A DNA stretch of 64,000 nt from Bdellovibrionales bacterium (GTDB lineage: Bacteria > Bdellovibrionota > UBA2428), in the NCBI GenBank assembly GCA_018266335.1, contig JAFEAR010000101.1:115500-179499 (forward strand). The letters are read 5' to 3'. This document shows, piece by piece, positions 1 to 7,724 of this stretch. Positions within the stretch are counted from its first letter, which is position 1, and each line of letters starts with the position of its first letter. The notes beneath the pieces were generated by a model. It was given only the letters and a program-made list of their open reading frames with translations. It had not been told where the DNA came from and ran no database searches. The translations under genes and the position numbers were made by a program.

Positions 1-281
1 TCGACCGGATTTTTTTGGTAGAGAACCGGATCGAAATCGCAGTTGTGACATTTCGAGGCCTCGCGCATCTGAGCCCAGTGCACAAATTCCGACCCCGCCC
101 AGAGAGGTAAATAAAAGAACGCAATTCGCCCCGCAGTGGCGATGCCGGAGAAGTAATAAGCAACGGCGGCGGCGGCCCCGACAATCAGAGCAATGCGTAG
201 ATGAGCCTGCCACGAAATGTGATCGCGAAGTTCGGTGTCGCGGGGAGCGCGACAAACTGGACAAATGTAACCCGACATCAT
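1..281 (-). CDS. Membrane protein with two CxxC pairs (partial, cut by window edge)
   Basis: The reading frame starts at 281 (a second in-frame ATG is at 278) and runs off the left edge of the window, so the C-terminus is missing. Visible are an N-terminal Cys pair (CPVC, about residues 7-10), two closely spaced hydrophobic stretches between about residues 28 and 60, and a second Cys pair (CHNC) near residue 80. The two pairs could bind one zinc ion on the same side of the membrane. This resembles small zinc-ribbon membrane proteins, but I do not recognise the family and assign no function. Confidence 0.6.
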   Translation of the reverse strand, partial: MMSGYICPVCRAPRDTELRDHISWQAHLRIALIVGAAAAVAYYFSGIATAGRIAFFYLPLWAGSEFVHWAQMREASKCHNCDFDPVLYQKNPV

Positions 282-348
282 CTTATTCTACGGTAAGCGC
301 GGCACGGCGATCCGTCAAAAAGTCGGCACGGCAAAAGGTTACGACTGT

Positions 349-1671
349 TTAGGGCAGCAACTTGTCAGGCAGAGCGACTTCGATGATCAGGGCTTCGGCA
401 TAGTAGCCGCCATCGGCGCGGCGATAACCCATGGTGGCTTGCCCCACCCGGCGAAAGCTAAAGCGACCCATTTCTTTCCACTCGAGGGCAGCCTGAAGTT
501 CTTTCTGCAAGAAATCCCGGAAGAGCTCGGAATTCAAAATCCAATCTAGCGTTAAGCCGAGCTCGGGTGGCGCCCCGTTACGGCTCGCGGCGGGCCATTC
601 GCCCTTCGTATAAGACCAGCTGGTAACGCCAGCAGCATTCTTGATGTCCGTAAAAACCAAGCGTACGGAGAGCTGCCGATCGGCGAGCACGGACTGATCG
701 TCTTTCCGAATGAACTCCAGGTGCACGGTGGCTTCCAAGTCAATGCCGGCGTCCACACCCGTCGCGCTGATCCAGGGCCGGAAGGCCGGATTCAAAGCTC
801 CATTGTCGGTAAACGGAATGGCCAGGCGCAGTTGCACCGGCAGGGCGCCATCCACGTTCACGAGCTCCGTTACGAAGGGGGCAAATTGCTGGGCTTTGAA
901 ATCAGCCGGCAATACAAATTCAAGGCGATCATTCTGATAGTTGCCGCCGTTGGCGACGGCCGCAGCGCTCATCCCCAGAGCGGCAATGCGACTCAGCGAA
1001 TTGGGCGAAAAAATCGCCTGCGCTACGGGGCCTTCGTCGCTGCGTAGGCGCCGCACGAGCGCGCGGGCTGCGGGCGATAGGAAGTCCTGAGCTGCTTGCC
1101 CCACGGGAATGATCTTCAGCGAAGCGTCCGGCTGTACCGTCATGAGCAAAGAGTCCGCAAAGTCGATTCCGCTCGGAATGTTCGGAAGTGCATCTTTGAG
1201 GGCATCTACGGTGGCAGTATCAATGTTACGCGCAAGATCGAGCGTGGTGCGATGATAAAAGTCGGCGTCCTTCGAGGGTAAGTCGCGCAGACGCGTGCGG
1301 ATGAGCTTCTCCGCTAAATCACCCACTTGTCCGGGGCAATTCGTACGCAAGTGGAAGGTCGTGTCCAGGCTTTGTCCTACAAAGTAGGGACGTAGAATAT
1401 TCTCCACCCAGGTGAGGGAATCCCACTCGGGGACTAAATTCAGTTTTCCACCCTGGGCGAGGATATGGAATTGAACGCTAGGTGGCAACGGGAGGTCGAC
1501 ATCGCCAGGAACGAAGGAGCCTTCGATGTTGGTGCACTCAAGATCCAGCCCGAAGCCATTATGAAAAAGGCCCGACTCCAAATGGAGCTTGTTCACGGCC
1601 ACCTGGGCCGAAACGCCGCTTAGCTTCCAGCCCGTGGAAAAAAACGCATGCTTCCGAGGCGCGCCTCCCAT
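349..1671 (-). CDS. C-terminal part of a frameshift-split exported protein of unknown function
   Basis: The frame encodes 440 residues if started at its first ATG. The protein is rich in beta-type alternating sequence and has no catalytic motif I recognise; it ends near a stretch predicted as beta strands. It has no signal peptide of its own. It overlaps the upstream frame (1620-1967) by 52 bases in the -1 frame. Joined at the T7 run at 1638-1644, the two frames give one continuous protein of about 540 residues with an N-terminal membrane anchor. I read it as the body of one gene, either made by -1 frameshifting or broken by an indel. Independent translation from the internal ATG is the alternative. 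Confidence 0.6.
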   Translation of the reverse strand: MGGAPRKHAFFSTGWKLSGVSAQVAVNKLHLESGLFHNGFGLDLECTNIEGSFVPGDVDLPLPPSVQFHILAQGGKLNLVPEWDSLTWVENILRPYFVGQSLDTTFHLRTNCPGQVGDLAEKLIRTRLRDLPSKDADFYHRTTLDLARNIDTATVDALKDALPNIPSGIDFADSLLMTVQPDASLKIIPVGQAAQDFLSPAARALVRRLRSDEGPVAQAIFSPNSLSRIAALGMSAAAVANGGNYQNDRLEFVLPADFKAQQFAPFVTELVNVDGALPVQLRLAIPFTDNGALNPAFRPWISATGVDAGIDLEATVHLEFIRKDDQSVLADRQLSVRLVFTDIKNAAGVTSWSYTKGEWPAASRNGAPPELGLTLDWILNSELFRDFLQKELQAALEWKEMGRFSFRRVGQATMGYRRADGGYYAEALIIEVALPDKLLP

Positions 1672-1967
1672 CGACCACCCTCCACGGAGCCGGGTAGCTG
1701 GGTCAGAGGCAGTTCAGCGGCCCACTGCTTCTGGAGGACGCGATTGTCGGTGAGATTCTTCAGGTTAAATTCGAGGGGGGCCCCCTGAAAGCTAAAGGGA
1801 GCGGCCATCGAGGCCTTCGCAAAGAAGATCAGGGCAAAGCCCGCCACGGCCAAAGCAAGGGGCAAAAATTGGGGCAAGGGGTCGACCTTGACCGGTTCAA
1901 CGATCGAGCGATCCTTGTTGTGGAATGTGAAAACAGAGAGGTCTAGGGAAGTCCTGTTTTTTGCCAT
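1620..1967 (-). CDS. N-terminal part of the split protein: membrane anchor plus start of the exported domain
   Basis: The frame starts at ATG 1967; a GTG two codons upstream is also possible. It has a cytoplasmic head of about 30 residues, one hydrophobic helix at about residues 31-50, then an exported stretch. It stops 15 bases after a T TTT TTT heptamer that is in phase as X XXY YYZ, and the -1 frame continues as the 349-1671 frame. The start is only 8 bases after a TATAAA box with TTGACA 15 bases further upstream. No Shine-Dalgarno is visible, so the mRNA may be leaderless. Confidence 0.55.
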   Translation of the reverse strand: MAKNRTSLDLSVFTFHNKDRSIVEPVKVDPLPQFLPLALAVAGFALIFFAKASMAAPFSFQGAPLEFNLKNLTDNRVLQKQWAAELPLTQLPGSVEGGRWEARLGSMRFFPRAGS

Positions 1968-1975
1968 GGCCACGC

Positions 1976-2002
1976 TTTATAACGCACCGCATCTAATGTC
2001 AA
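1976..2002 (-). promoter_or_regulatory. Sigma-70-like promoter for the split exported protein
   Basis: On the minus strand a perfect TTGACA (1997-2002) and TATAAA (1976-1981) are separated by 15 bases. The ATG at 1967 lies 8 bases after the -10 box, so transcription would begin almost at the start codon. Confidence 0.5.
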
Positions 2003-2038
2003 CCGCTTTGCGCCCGGGAGGCTTCTAAGATTCAACAC

Positions 2039-2068
2039 TTGACACTCTGGAGCAAGCCTTTGTAAGAG
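2039..2068 (+). promoter_or_regulatory. Probable promoter of rplM-rpsI
   Basis: A perfect -35 TTGACA (2039-2044) is followed 18 bases later by TAAGAG (2063-2068), a weak -10. A purine-rich Shine-Dalgarno (AGGAACAGGAAG) precedes the rplM ATG at 2104. The long untranslated leader contrasts with the near-leaderless genes elsewhere in the window. Confidence 0.45.
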
Positions 2069-2103
2069 TCCGTGATTCTCATTGTTTAAAGGAACAGGAA
2101 GTT

Positions 2104-2805
2104 ATGGCTAAGACCGCAGCAAAAAAGACCGCAGCCCCCGCTAAAAAGACGAAAACGGCTGCCGAGAAAAAAGCTAAGAAATCGAAGCTTGTTGAGCGCA
2201 AAAACGCGAACAAGACTCAGGTGCGCTTGGCTAAAACCAAGAAGCGCCCCAAGGCTGAAGGCTCGAATGCCCGCATGAAGGACAAGCCTGCTGGTCATGC
2301 TCCTCACTCTGCGCGCATCACCGCTCAGAAAGGTCCGATCGTTCCCGTCGCTTCGAAAACGTCCTTCGTTCCGAAGTACAGCGAAGATCGCAAATGGCTC
2401 TTGATCGATGCTGCTGGTCAAACCGTAGGTCGCCTGGCTTCCGAAATCGCAATGCTCCTTCGCGGCAAACACAAGCCGACCTTCACCCCGAACAACGACG
2501 CGGGTGATTTTGTGATCGTGATCAACGCCGAAAAAGTGGTGTTCACGGCCAACAAAGAAGACCAAAAAGAATACTTCAAACACAGCGGCTGGATCGGTGG
2601 CATGAAAGTCACCACCCCGGCACGTCTGCGTGGCACCCACCCCGATCGCATTTTGTTCCACGCCGTTCGCGGCATGGTTCCCCGCACTCCGCTGGGTCGC
2701 GATCAAATGGGCAAACTGAACATCTACGCCGGAGAAAATCATCCCCACGCTGGCCAAAAGCCTGCCGTTTGGAACCTCCGTTACAGCGCGAACCGCAAGG
2801 CTTGA
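2104..2805 (+). CDS. rplM: 50S ribosomal protein L13 with a long basic N-terminal extension
   Basis: L13 is an early-assembling 23S rRNA-binding protein of the large subunit. The canonical domain occupies about residues 88-230, with the typical blocks W-L-I-D-A, GRLASEIA, LRGKHKP and GMVPRTPLGR. In front of it are about 83 residues rich in Lys and Ala, with repeats of the AAKK/AKK type, giving 233 residues against a usual length near 142. The extension looks like a histone-H1-type disordered tail and probably binds rRNA or DNA, which is inference. The Shine-Dalgarno and promoter lie before this long start, and the extension keeps the same frame and base character, so I consider it real. It is followed 16 bases later by rpsI in the usual L13-S9 operon. 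Confidence 0.95.
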   Translation: MAKTAAKKTAAPAKKTKTAAEKKAKKSKLVERKNANKTQVRLAKTKKRPKAEGSNARMKDKPAGHAPHSARITAQKGPIVPVASKTSFVPKYSEDRKWLLIDAAGQTVGRLASEIAMLLRGKHKPTFTPNNDAGDFVIVINAEKVVFTANKEDQKEYFKHSGWIGGMKVTTPARLRGTHPDRILFHAVRGMVPRTPLGRDQMGKLNIYAGENHPHAGQKPAVWNLRYSANRKA

Positions 2806-2821
2806 AAGGTAATTAATATCG

Positions 2822-3214
2822 ATGGCAACCCAATACTTCTCCGCTACCGGTCGTAAAAAGACCTCCACGGCTCGCGTTCGTATTCGTCCCGGCAAAGGCG
2901 AAATCATCGTTAACGAACGCAAATTCGAAGAATACTTCGGTCGTCCCGTACTTCGCTTGGTTGTGAACCAACCGCTCGAATCTCTCGAGATGATTGGCAA
3001 GTTCGACATCATCGCGAATTGCACCGGCGGCGGCCATGCTGGCCAAGCGGGCGCTCTTCGTCACGGCATCTCCCGTGCACTGCTCAAGTTCAACCCTGAA
3101 CTTCGCGGCACGCTGAAGGCCGGCGGCTTCCTGACCCGTGATTCACGTCAGAAAGAACGTAAGAAATACGGCAAACGCGGCGCTCGTCGCGGCACGCAGT
3201 TCAGCAAACGCTGA
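2822..3214 (+). CDS. rpsI: 30S ribosomal protein S9
   Basis: S9 of the small subunit has 130 residues, the usual length. The N-terminal [13 protein letters not shown] block and the basic C-terminal tail ending [17 protein letters not shown] are both present; the tail reaches the P-site tRNA in the ribosome. It is cotranscribed with rplM, and a Rho-independent terminator follows. Confidence 0.98.
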   Translation: MATQYFSATGRKKTSTARVRIRPGKGEIIVNERKFEEYFGRPVLRLVVNQPLESLEMIGKFDIIANCTGGGHAGQAGALRHGISRALLKFNPELRGTLKAGGFLTRDSRQKERKKYGKRGARRGTQFSKR

Positions 3215-3241
3215 TCCGCACCGTTACTACGGTTTTTTACC

Positions 3242-3283
3242 AAGCCATCCGGACCCAAGTGGTTCGGGTGGCTTTTCTGTTTT
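3242..3283 (+). terminator. Rho-independent terminator of rplM-rpsI
   Basis: AAGCCATCCGGACC and GGTTCGGGTGGCTT form a long stem with a short CAAGT loop, followed by a T-rich tract (TTTTCTGTTTT). Confidence 0.85.
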
Positions 3284-3294
3284 AAACACAGGGC

Positions 3295-4314
3295 ATGATT
3301 AGTTTTGCTAGCGACAATACGGCGGGAGTGCATCCGGATATCTTGGCTTCTCTGGCCCGGGTGAATCACGGTTGGACGCCTGCTTACGGTGCAGACGCCT
3401 ATACCGCCGAGCTCGACGCTCTTTTCCAAAAGCATTTCGGACCGAGCGCCCGTCCCTTTTTGGTTTTCAATGGCACGGCTGCGAACGTTCTATCTATTTC
3501 GAGTTTTCTGCGTCCCTTCGATGCCGTGGTGAGTGCGATTAGCTCGCACCTGCAGAACGATGAGTGTGGAGCTCTGGAACGCTTTGCGGGTTGTAAAATC
3601 ATTCTCCAGCCCACCTATGAGGGTAAATTACGCGTCGAGGATTTGGAGCCTTTGTTGGAGGCGCGCGGCGATTGTCACCGGGCCCAACCGCGCATCATCA
3701 CCCTTACTCAAAGTACGGAGTTCGGCACGCTCTACACGCCGGACGAAATTCGTACGCTCACAGATTTTGCCCACGCAAACGATTTGTTTGTGCACATGGA
3801 CGGCACACGCCTGTCAAACGCCGCGGCGGCTTTGAATTTGTCGCTGCAGGAGCTGACTGAAGCAACGGGCATTGACGTGCTGAGTTTTGGGGGCACCAAG
3901 AACGGTCTCATTTGCGGCGAGGCCGTGGTTTTCTTTGGCAATGCGGAGCGGGCCGCAAATTTTGAGTACTTTCGTAAGCAGGGCCTGCAATTGGCCTCGA
4001 AGATGCGCTTTCTGTCCGCGCAATTTACGACCTATTTAGAAAGTGGCTTGTGGCGCAAGAATGCCGAGCATGCAAACCGCATGTGCGAGCGTCTGCGTCG
4101 GGCGGTGCAGGAACACGTGGAATTAGCGGCCCCCTCGCAGGCCAACGCGCTTTTCGTGAAGCTGAGCCCCGAGCAAATCGCCACGCTCCAAAAGGAATTT
4201 TATTTTTATGTTTTCGATACCGCGCAAGGCATCGTGCGTTGGATGACCTCCTTCGAGACGACGCCTGAGCAAGTGGATCAATTCGCGGCCGCGATTCTGA
4301 GGGTTGTTCGCTAG
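3295..4314 (+). CDS. Low-specificity L-threonine aldolase family (PLP-dependent)
   Basis: This fold-type I PLP enzyme of the beta-eliminating lyase/threonine aldolase family cleaves L-threonine or L-allo-threonine to glycine and acetaldehyde in the cytoplasm. The N-terminus has the family SDNTAGVHP block, the substrate region has GADAYTAELDALF, and the internal-aldimine lysine lies in SFGGTKNG (about K202). At 339 residues it has the family's usual length. The stop codon shares one base with the GTG start of the next gene, so the two are translationally coupled. The exact substrate stereochemistry cannot be read from sequence. Confidence 0.88.
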   Translation: MISFASDNTAGVHPDILASLARVNHGWTPAYGADAYTAELDALFQKHFGPSARPFLVFNGTAANVLSISSFLRPFDAVVSAISSHLQNDECGALERFAGCKIILQPTYEGKLRVEDLEPLLEARGDCHRAQPRIITLTQSTEFGTLYTPDEIRTLTDFAHANDLFVHMDGTRLSNAAAALNLSLQELTEATGIDVLSFGGTKNGLICGEAVVFFGNAERAANFEYFRKQGLQLASKMRFLSAQFTTYLESGLWRKNAEHANRMCERLRRAVQEHVELAAPSQANALFVKLSPEQIATLQKEFYFYVFDTAQGIVRWMTSFETTPEQVDQFAAAILRVVR

Positions 4315-5039
4315 TGCAAGGCTTGTGGCTCGATCGAGTGAGCTGGGATGAAGCCGACGTGCTCCTGAAGGAGGCGCGAGTGGTGGTGATTCCCATCGGC
4401 GCGGGCCTTAAGGAACACGGCCATCACCTTCCGCTGGGGAACGATGCTATTTTAGCGACGGAGTTAACGCAGCGACTGGTGGAGCGCGCGCCCATTTTAG
4501 CTTGCCCCACGGTGAACTACGGACCCTACCCGGCTTTCTCTGAATACCCGGGCTCGGTAACTATTACCCCCGAGGCCTTTGAGGGCACTCTGCGCGGCAT
4601 TGTGCAATCGTTGTTTCGGCACGGGGCTCGCCGTTTTTACGCGCTCAACACGGGCATTAGTACGGTGGCGAGTTTAGAAAAACTTCGTTTGGAGTTTGCG
4701 GCGCAGGACATCGCCTTTGCCTACATGGATCTGCGTCGTCATGGCAGCCAGGTGCGCAAAGAAATTGAACGGCAGTCGGTGGGCACGCACGCCGACGAAA
4801 TGGAAACCTCGCTCATGTTGCATTTGCGCCCGAGCGTGGTGCATGCGGAGCGGGCCGTATCGGAGCTGGGGGCAGACCGAGGGCCAGGCGGGCTCACTCG
4901 AAACGCGCAGGCGACGGGCGGTGTGTACTCGGTTACGGGCGCCTGGGGTGACCCTACGCTGGCCACCGCCGAAAAAGGCGCTCGCTTTGCCGCGGCGATT
5001 CTGGCCGACGTGCTGCAAGACCTACAGATGCTGCGCTAG
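4314..5039 (+). CDS. Creatininase-family protein with an altered metal-site loop
   Basis: The family comprises metal-dependent amidohydrolases such as creatininase and MftE-type peptidases. The N-terminal ligand block E-H-G-H-H-L-P-L-G-N-D (about residues 34-44) and the late HADEMETS block (about 159-166) are present. The loop that is normally NGHGGN reads N-T-G-I-S-T (from about residue 112), so the usual His is missing. The start is GTG overlapping the aldolase stop. The 3' end overlaps the convergent S9 peptidase by 18 bases. Pairing with an amino-acid lyase suggests a small amide or amino-acid derivative as substrate, but this is inference. It could be inactive or use a rearranged metal site. 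Confidence 0.82.
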   Translation: MQGLWLDRVSWDEADVLLKEARVVVIPIGAGLKEHGHHLPLGNDAILATELTQRLVERAPILACPTVNYGPYPAFSEYPGSVTITPEAFEGTLRGIVQSLFRHGARRFYALNTGISTVASLEKLRLEFAAQDIAFAYMDLRRHGSQVRKEIERQSVGTHADEMETSLMLHLRPSVVHAERAVSELGADRGPGGLTRNAQATGGVYSVTGAWGDPTLATAEKGARFAAAILADVLQDLQMLR

Positions 5040-6932
5040 GAACTTTTCCATGGCTTCGTAGAAGTCAAAGCGGTTTTCCTCGTTGCGAAACCCGTGTCCT
5101 TCGTTTTCTTTCACCATGTACTGCACGTTCACGCCCCGCTTGCGGAGCGAGTCTACAATTTGGTTCGATTCATTGATGTTCACGCGCGGATCTTTTGCTC
5201 CCTGGGCTACGAAGAGCGGCGCACGAATGCGATCCACGTGGAATACGGGCGAAGCCGCGCGCATAAGTGCCAGGTCTTTTTCGGGGTCGCCCACCATAGC
5301 GTGGTACTTCTCCAATTCGGGTTTCCAGTACGGCGGAATGGTTTTCATGAAGGTGAGTAAGTTAGCTACGCCTACGTAGTCCACCGCGCAGGCGTAGAGT
5401 TCCGGAGTAAAGGCAATTCCAGCGAGCGTGGCGTAGCCACCGTAGCTGCCACCGTAAATGCCCACGCGTTTTGGGTCGGCAATCCCTTGGGCAATGAGCC
5501 ACTTAACTCCGTCGGTGATATCGTCCTGCATGGTTCGGCCCCATTGCTTGAAGCTTAGCTTGAAGGAAGTTTTTCCGTAGCCAATGGAGCCACGGTAGTT
5601 CATTTGCAACACGGCGTAGCCGCGGTTCGCTAGGAATTGAACCTCGGGGTTGAATCGCCACACGTCGCGGGCCCAGGGGCCACCGTGGGGATTCACGATA
5701 ACCGGCAAGTTCTTTTCCATCTTACCTTTAGGCAGAGTGAGGTAACCGTTGATAACCAATCCATCGCGGGCCGTGTACCGTATGGGGCGCATGTCGGCTA
5801 ATTGCGGAGCTTTCAGCCAGGGCGAGGCGTCGGTTAGGAAGGTGAGTCGGTCGTTAGCTTCATCGTACAGGTAATAGTGACCGCGGGTTTTGTCGTTCGT
5901 GGCGAGGACCGTGAATAGGTCTTCATTTCGATTGTGCCCAACGAAGTAAATTTCCATGTTGGGGATTTGCGCCTTCACTTTTTTGTAGCGCCATTCGGAC
6001 ATCGTATCGAAAAATTTAAACTCGTCTTTCCAGGTGGTGTAGCGCAGGGTGGTTACCATGCGACGCTTCGGTGAGTATTCGAGCGCGCTAACGTCTACTT
6101 CGGGATGCTCGTAGAGCACTTCTTGCTCTTTGCCCGTGACGGGATCGATGCGCACGATGGCCGTGCGTTCGCGATTTAAATTGGAGGCCGCGAAGAACTC
6201 GCGATTATCGGGAGTAAAAAAGAGGGGATTGAATTCGTTCGTGTAGTCGAATTTCAGGATGCGGCGGAAAGGGTCTTGATCGGTCTTGCGCGTGTAAATT
6301 TGACTTTGCAGCCCGTCGCTCTCGATCGCAATGCGCACGTGTCCGGCGTGGTCCACCACCCAGCCCGTATATTTGCCCGGGTTTTGCGCCACGAGTTTGA
6401 TCTCGCCCGTGACGACATCGCAGCGGTAGACTTCGAAGAGCTCGGGATTGCGTTTGTTCATTTGAATCAGAATGTCGGAGTCGCTCGATTCCTCGAGGTC
6501 ATCAAGCATCAGTGCCCGCGTGTGGGGAAAAGGCGTAAGGTCGCGTGCTTGGCCCTGCAGATTCACCGCAAAAATGTGAAAGTTTTCGTCGCCGCCGAAG
6601 TCGCGGGAATAGAGAATCGTGTTTTTACCTTTCCACGAGTAGGTCGAAATATCCCGATCCTTTACGAAAGTGATTTGTTGAATTTCGCCCTGCGGAAGGT
6701 GCTCGCTCGACAGGGGCTGAATGAAAACGTTCAGCCGGCTATTCCAAGACTGCAAAAAAGATAGATAACGCCCATCGGGCGACACTAGATAGCGCGTACG
6801 TTCCGGGTTGCGGAAGAAATCGCGCAAGGGAATGGGATTTACGGCCGCACCATTTTGAGTGGGTGAGCTCGAGCATCCGGCGAAGGCAAGGGAGGCGAGG
6901 ACGAGGAAGATTCGGACGGGGGCGCTGTTCAT
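5022..6932 (-). CDS. Prolyl-oligopeptidase (S9) family peptidase, predicted lipoprotein
   Basis: It has 636 residues. The N-terminus is a lipoprotein signal ending in F-A-G-C (Cys19), so it is probably anchored in the periplasm or outer membrane. An N-terminal beta-propeller region (about 40-390) is followed by an alpha/beta-hydrolase domain with the nucleophile in GGSYGGYA (about Ser496), Asp in AKDPRVN (about 581) and His in NEGHGF (about 613). Such enzymes act as acylaminoacyl or dipeptidyl peptidases on oligopeptides. It follows trmL by 9 bases in an apparent operon. A role in degrading prey or environmental peptides is inference. Confidence 0.92.
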   Translation of the reverse strand: MNSAPVRIFLVLASLAFAGCSSSPTQNGAAVNPIPLRDFFRNPERTRYLVSPDGRYLSFLQSWNSRLNVFIQPLSSEHLPQGEIQQITFVKDRDISTYSWKGKNTILYSRDFGGDENFHIFAVNLQGQARDLTPFPHTRALMLDDLEESSDSDILIQMNKRNPELFEVYRCDVVTGEIKLVAQNPGKYTGWVVDHAGHVRIAIESDGLQSQIYTRKTDQDPFRRILKFDYTNEFNPLFFTPDNREFFAASNLNRERTAIVRIDPVTGKEQEVLYEHPEVDVSALEYSPKRRMVTTLRYTTWKDEFKFFDTMSEWRYKKVKAQIPNMEIYFVGHNRNEDLFTVLATNDKTRGHYYLYDEANDRLTFLTDASPWLKAPQLADMRPIRYTARDGLVINGYLTLPKGKMEKNLPVIVNPHGGPWARDVWRFNPEVQFLANRGYAVLQMNYRGSIGYGKTSFKLSFKQWGRTMQDDITDGVKWLIAQGIADPKRVGIYGGSYGGYATLAGIAFTPELYACAVDYVGVANLLTFMKTIPPYWKPELEKYHAMVGDPEKDLALMRAASPVFHVDRIRAPLFVAQGAKDPRVNINESNQIVDSLRKRGVNVQYMVKENEGHGFRNEENRFDFYEAMEKFLAQHL

Positions 6933-6941
6933 GCGCCGAGT

Positions 6942-7475
6942 TTAGTCCTCAAGGCCAAGCCAGTTCAATTGGCGGAGGCCCTCAAATAACACGATGCCGG
7001 CGGTCATCGCCAAATTGAAGGACCGGACATTGTCCTGCGGCACGCGCAGGTGCTGGTCCGGATGCGCGGCTAATAGCGAAGGAGCAATGCCGTCTTGTTC
7101 ATCCCCAAAGACCAGGCAGTCTTCGGCTTCGAACTGGGCTTCGGTGTAGAGCTTCGTACCCCCCACCTCCACGAGCCACATGCGCTTGGTGGGGTTGGCC
7201 TCGCGCCACGCGGCGAAGTCGGGAAACACGCGCACGTCTAGGAGTGGCCAGTAGTCTAGCCCTGCCCGTTTGAGCTTCGTGTCGTCGATTTTAAAGAAGG
7301 GATTGATGATGTCCAGGCGCGATCCCGTGCCGGCGCAAAGGCGGGCGATAGAGCCCGTATTTTGCGGTATACGCGGATTCAGGAGGACGATGGTTAGGGC
7401 ACCGGGCCGAGTGAGTTTGCGATCCTGCGGGGCGCGCTCTTCTGCACTAACGAAGGTGTTTTGCTTGCGACCCAT
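6942..7475 (-). CDS. trmL: tRNA (cytidine/uridine-34 2'-O)-methyltransferase, TrmL-type SPOUT
   Basis: TrmL methylates the wobble ribose of tRNA-Leu isoacceptors using SAM. The SPOUT knot signatures are present: LLNPRIPQNTGSIARLCAGT near the start, LVFGDEQDGIA and RSFNLAMTAGIVLFE near the end. I chose ATG 7475, which has an AGGA about 10 bases upstream; an in-frame TTG at 7484 is possible. There is a short basic N-terminal extension of about 24 residues before the catalytic fold. The S9 peptidase gene starts 9 bases downstream. Confidence 0.88.
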   Translation of the reverse strand: MGRKQNTFVSAEERAPQDRKLTRPGALTIVLLNPRIPQNTGSIARLCAGTGSRLDIINPFFKIDDTKLKRAGLDYWPLLDVRVFPDFAAWREANPTKRMWLVEVGGTKLYTEAQFEAEDCLVFGDEQDGIAPSLLAAHPDQHLRVPQDNVRSFNLAMTAGIVLFEGLRQLNWLGLED

Positions 7476-7511
7476 CGGAGGCAATTCCTAGCAGAGGCCT
7501 TCGGGGGGAGA

Positions 7512-7548
7512 AATAAAAAAAGCCCCGTAGCCGGAAGGGCTACGGGGC
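7512..7548 (-). terminator. Strong Rho-independent terminator of the Gly/Tyr-rich lipoprotein transcript
   Basis: On the minus strand TGCCCCGTAGCC and GGCTACGGGGC form an 11-bp GC-rich stem with a tight loop, followed by TTTTTTTATTT. It lies between the lipoprotein gene and trmL, so it ends the former. Confidence 0.9.
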
Positions 7549-7724
7549 AGAGTTTGGCAGGAGGACGTTCCGCATTCCGCATCAACTTAGAGCACCGCTT
7601 CGGGGCAACAATCGCTTCTTCTCGACATCCGCATTAACCGCATCCGCTCAACTTCAGGTTCCGCTCAGTATTCGCTCAACTTCCGCTCTCAGGTACCAGC
7701 CACACTTTAGATTCAGGATCGAGT
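7549..7724 (-). repeat. Repetitive GCGGA-rich 3' untranslated region
   Basis: Between the lipoprotein stop and its terminator lie about 175 bases with no reading frame. On the minus (RNA) strand the pentamer GCGGA occurs six times, mostly as TGAGCGGA or ATGCGGA, and AAGTTGA occurs three times at irregular spacing. The RNA would be purine-rich with many exposed GGA motifs. Confidence 0.5.

Noticed and set aside
2086..3024. Minus-strand frame of 312 codons over rplM-rpsI
   Set aside because: Antisense to two certain ribosomal protein genes and without any plausible start region or domain.
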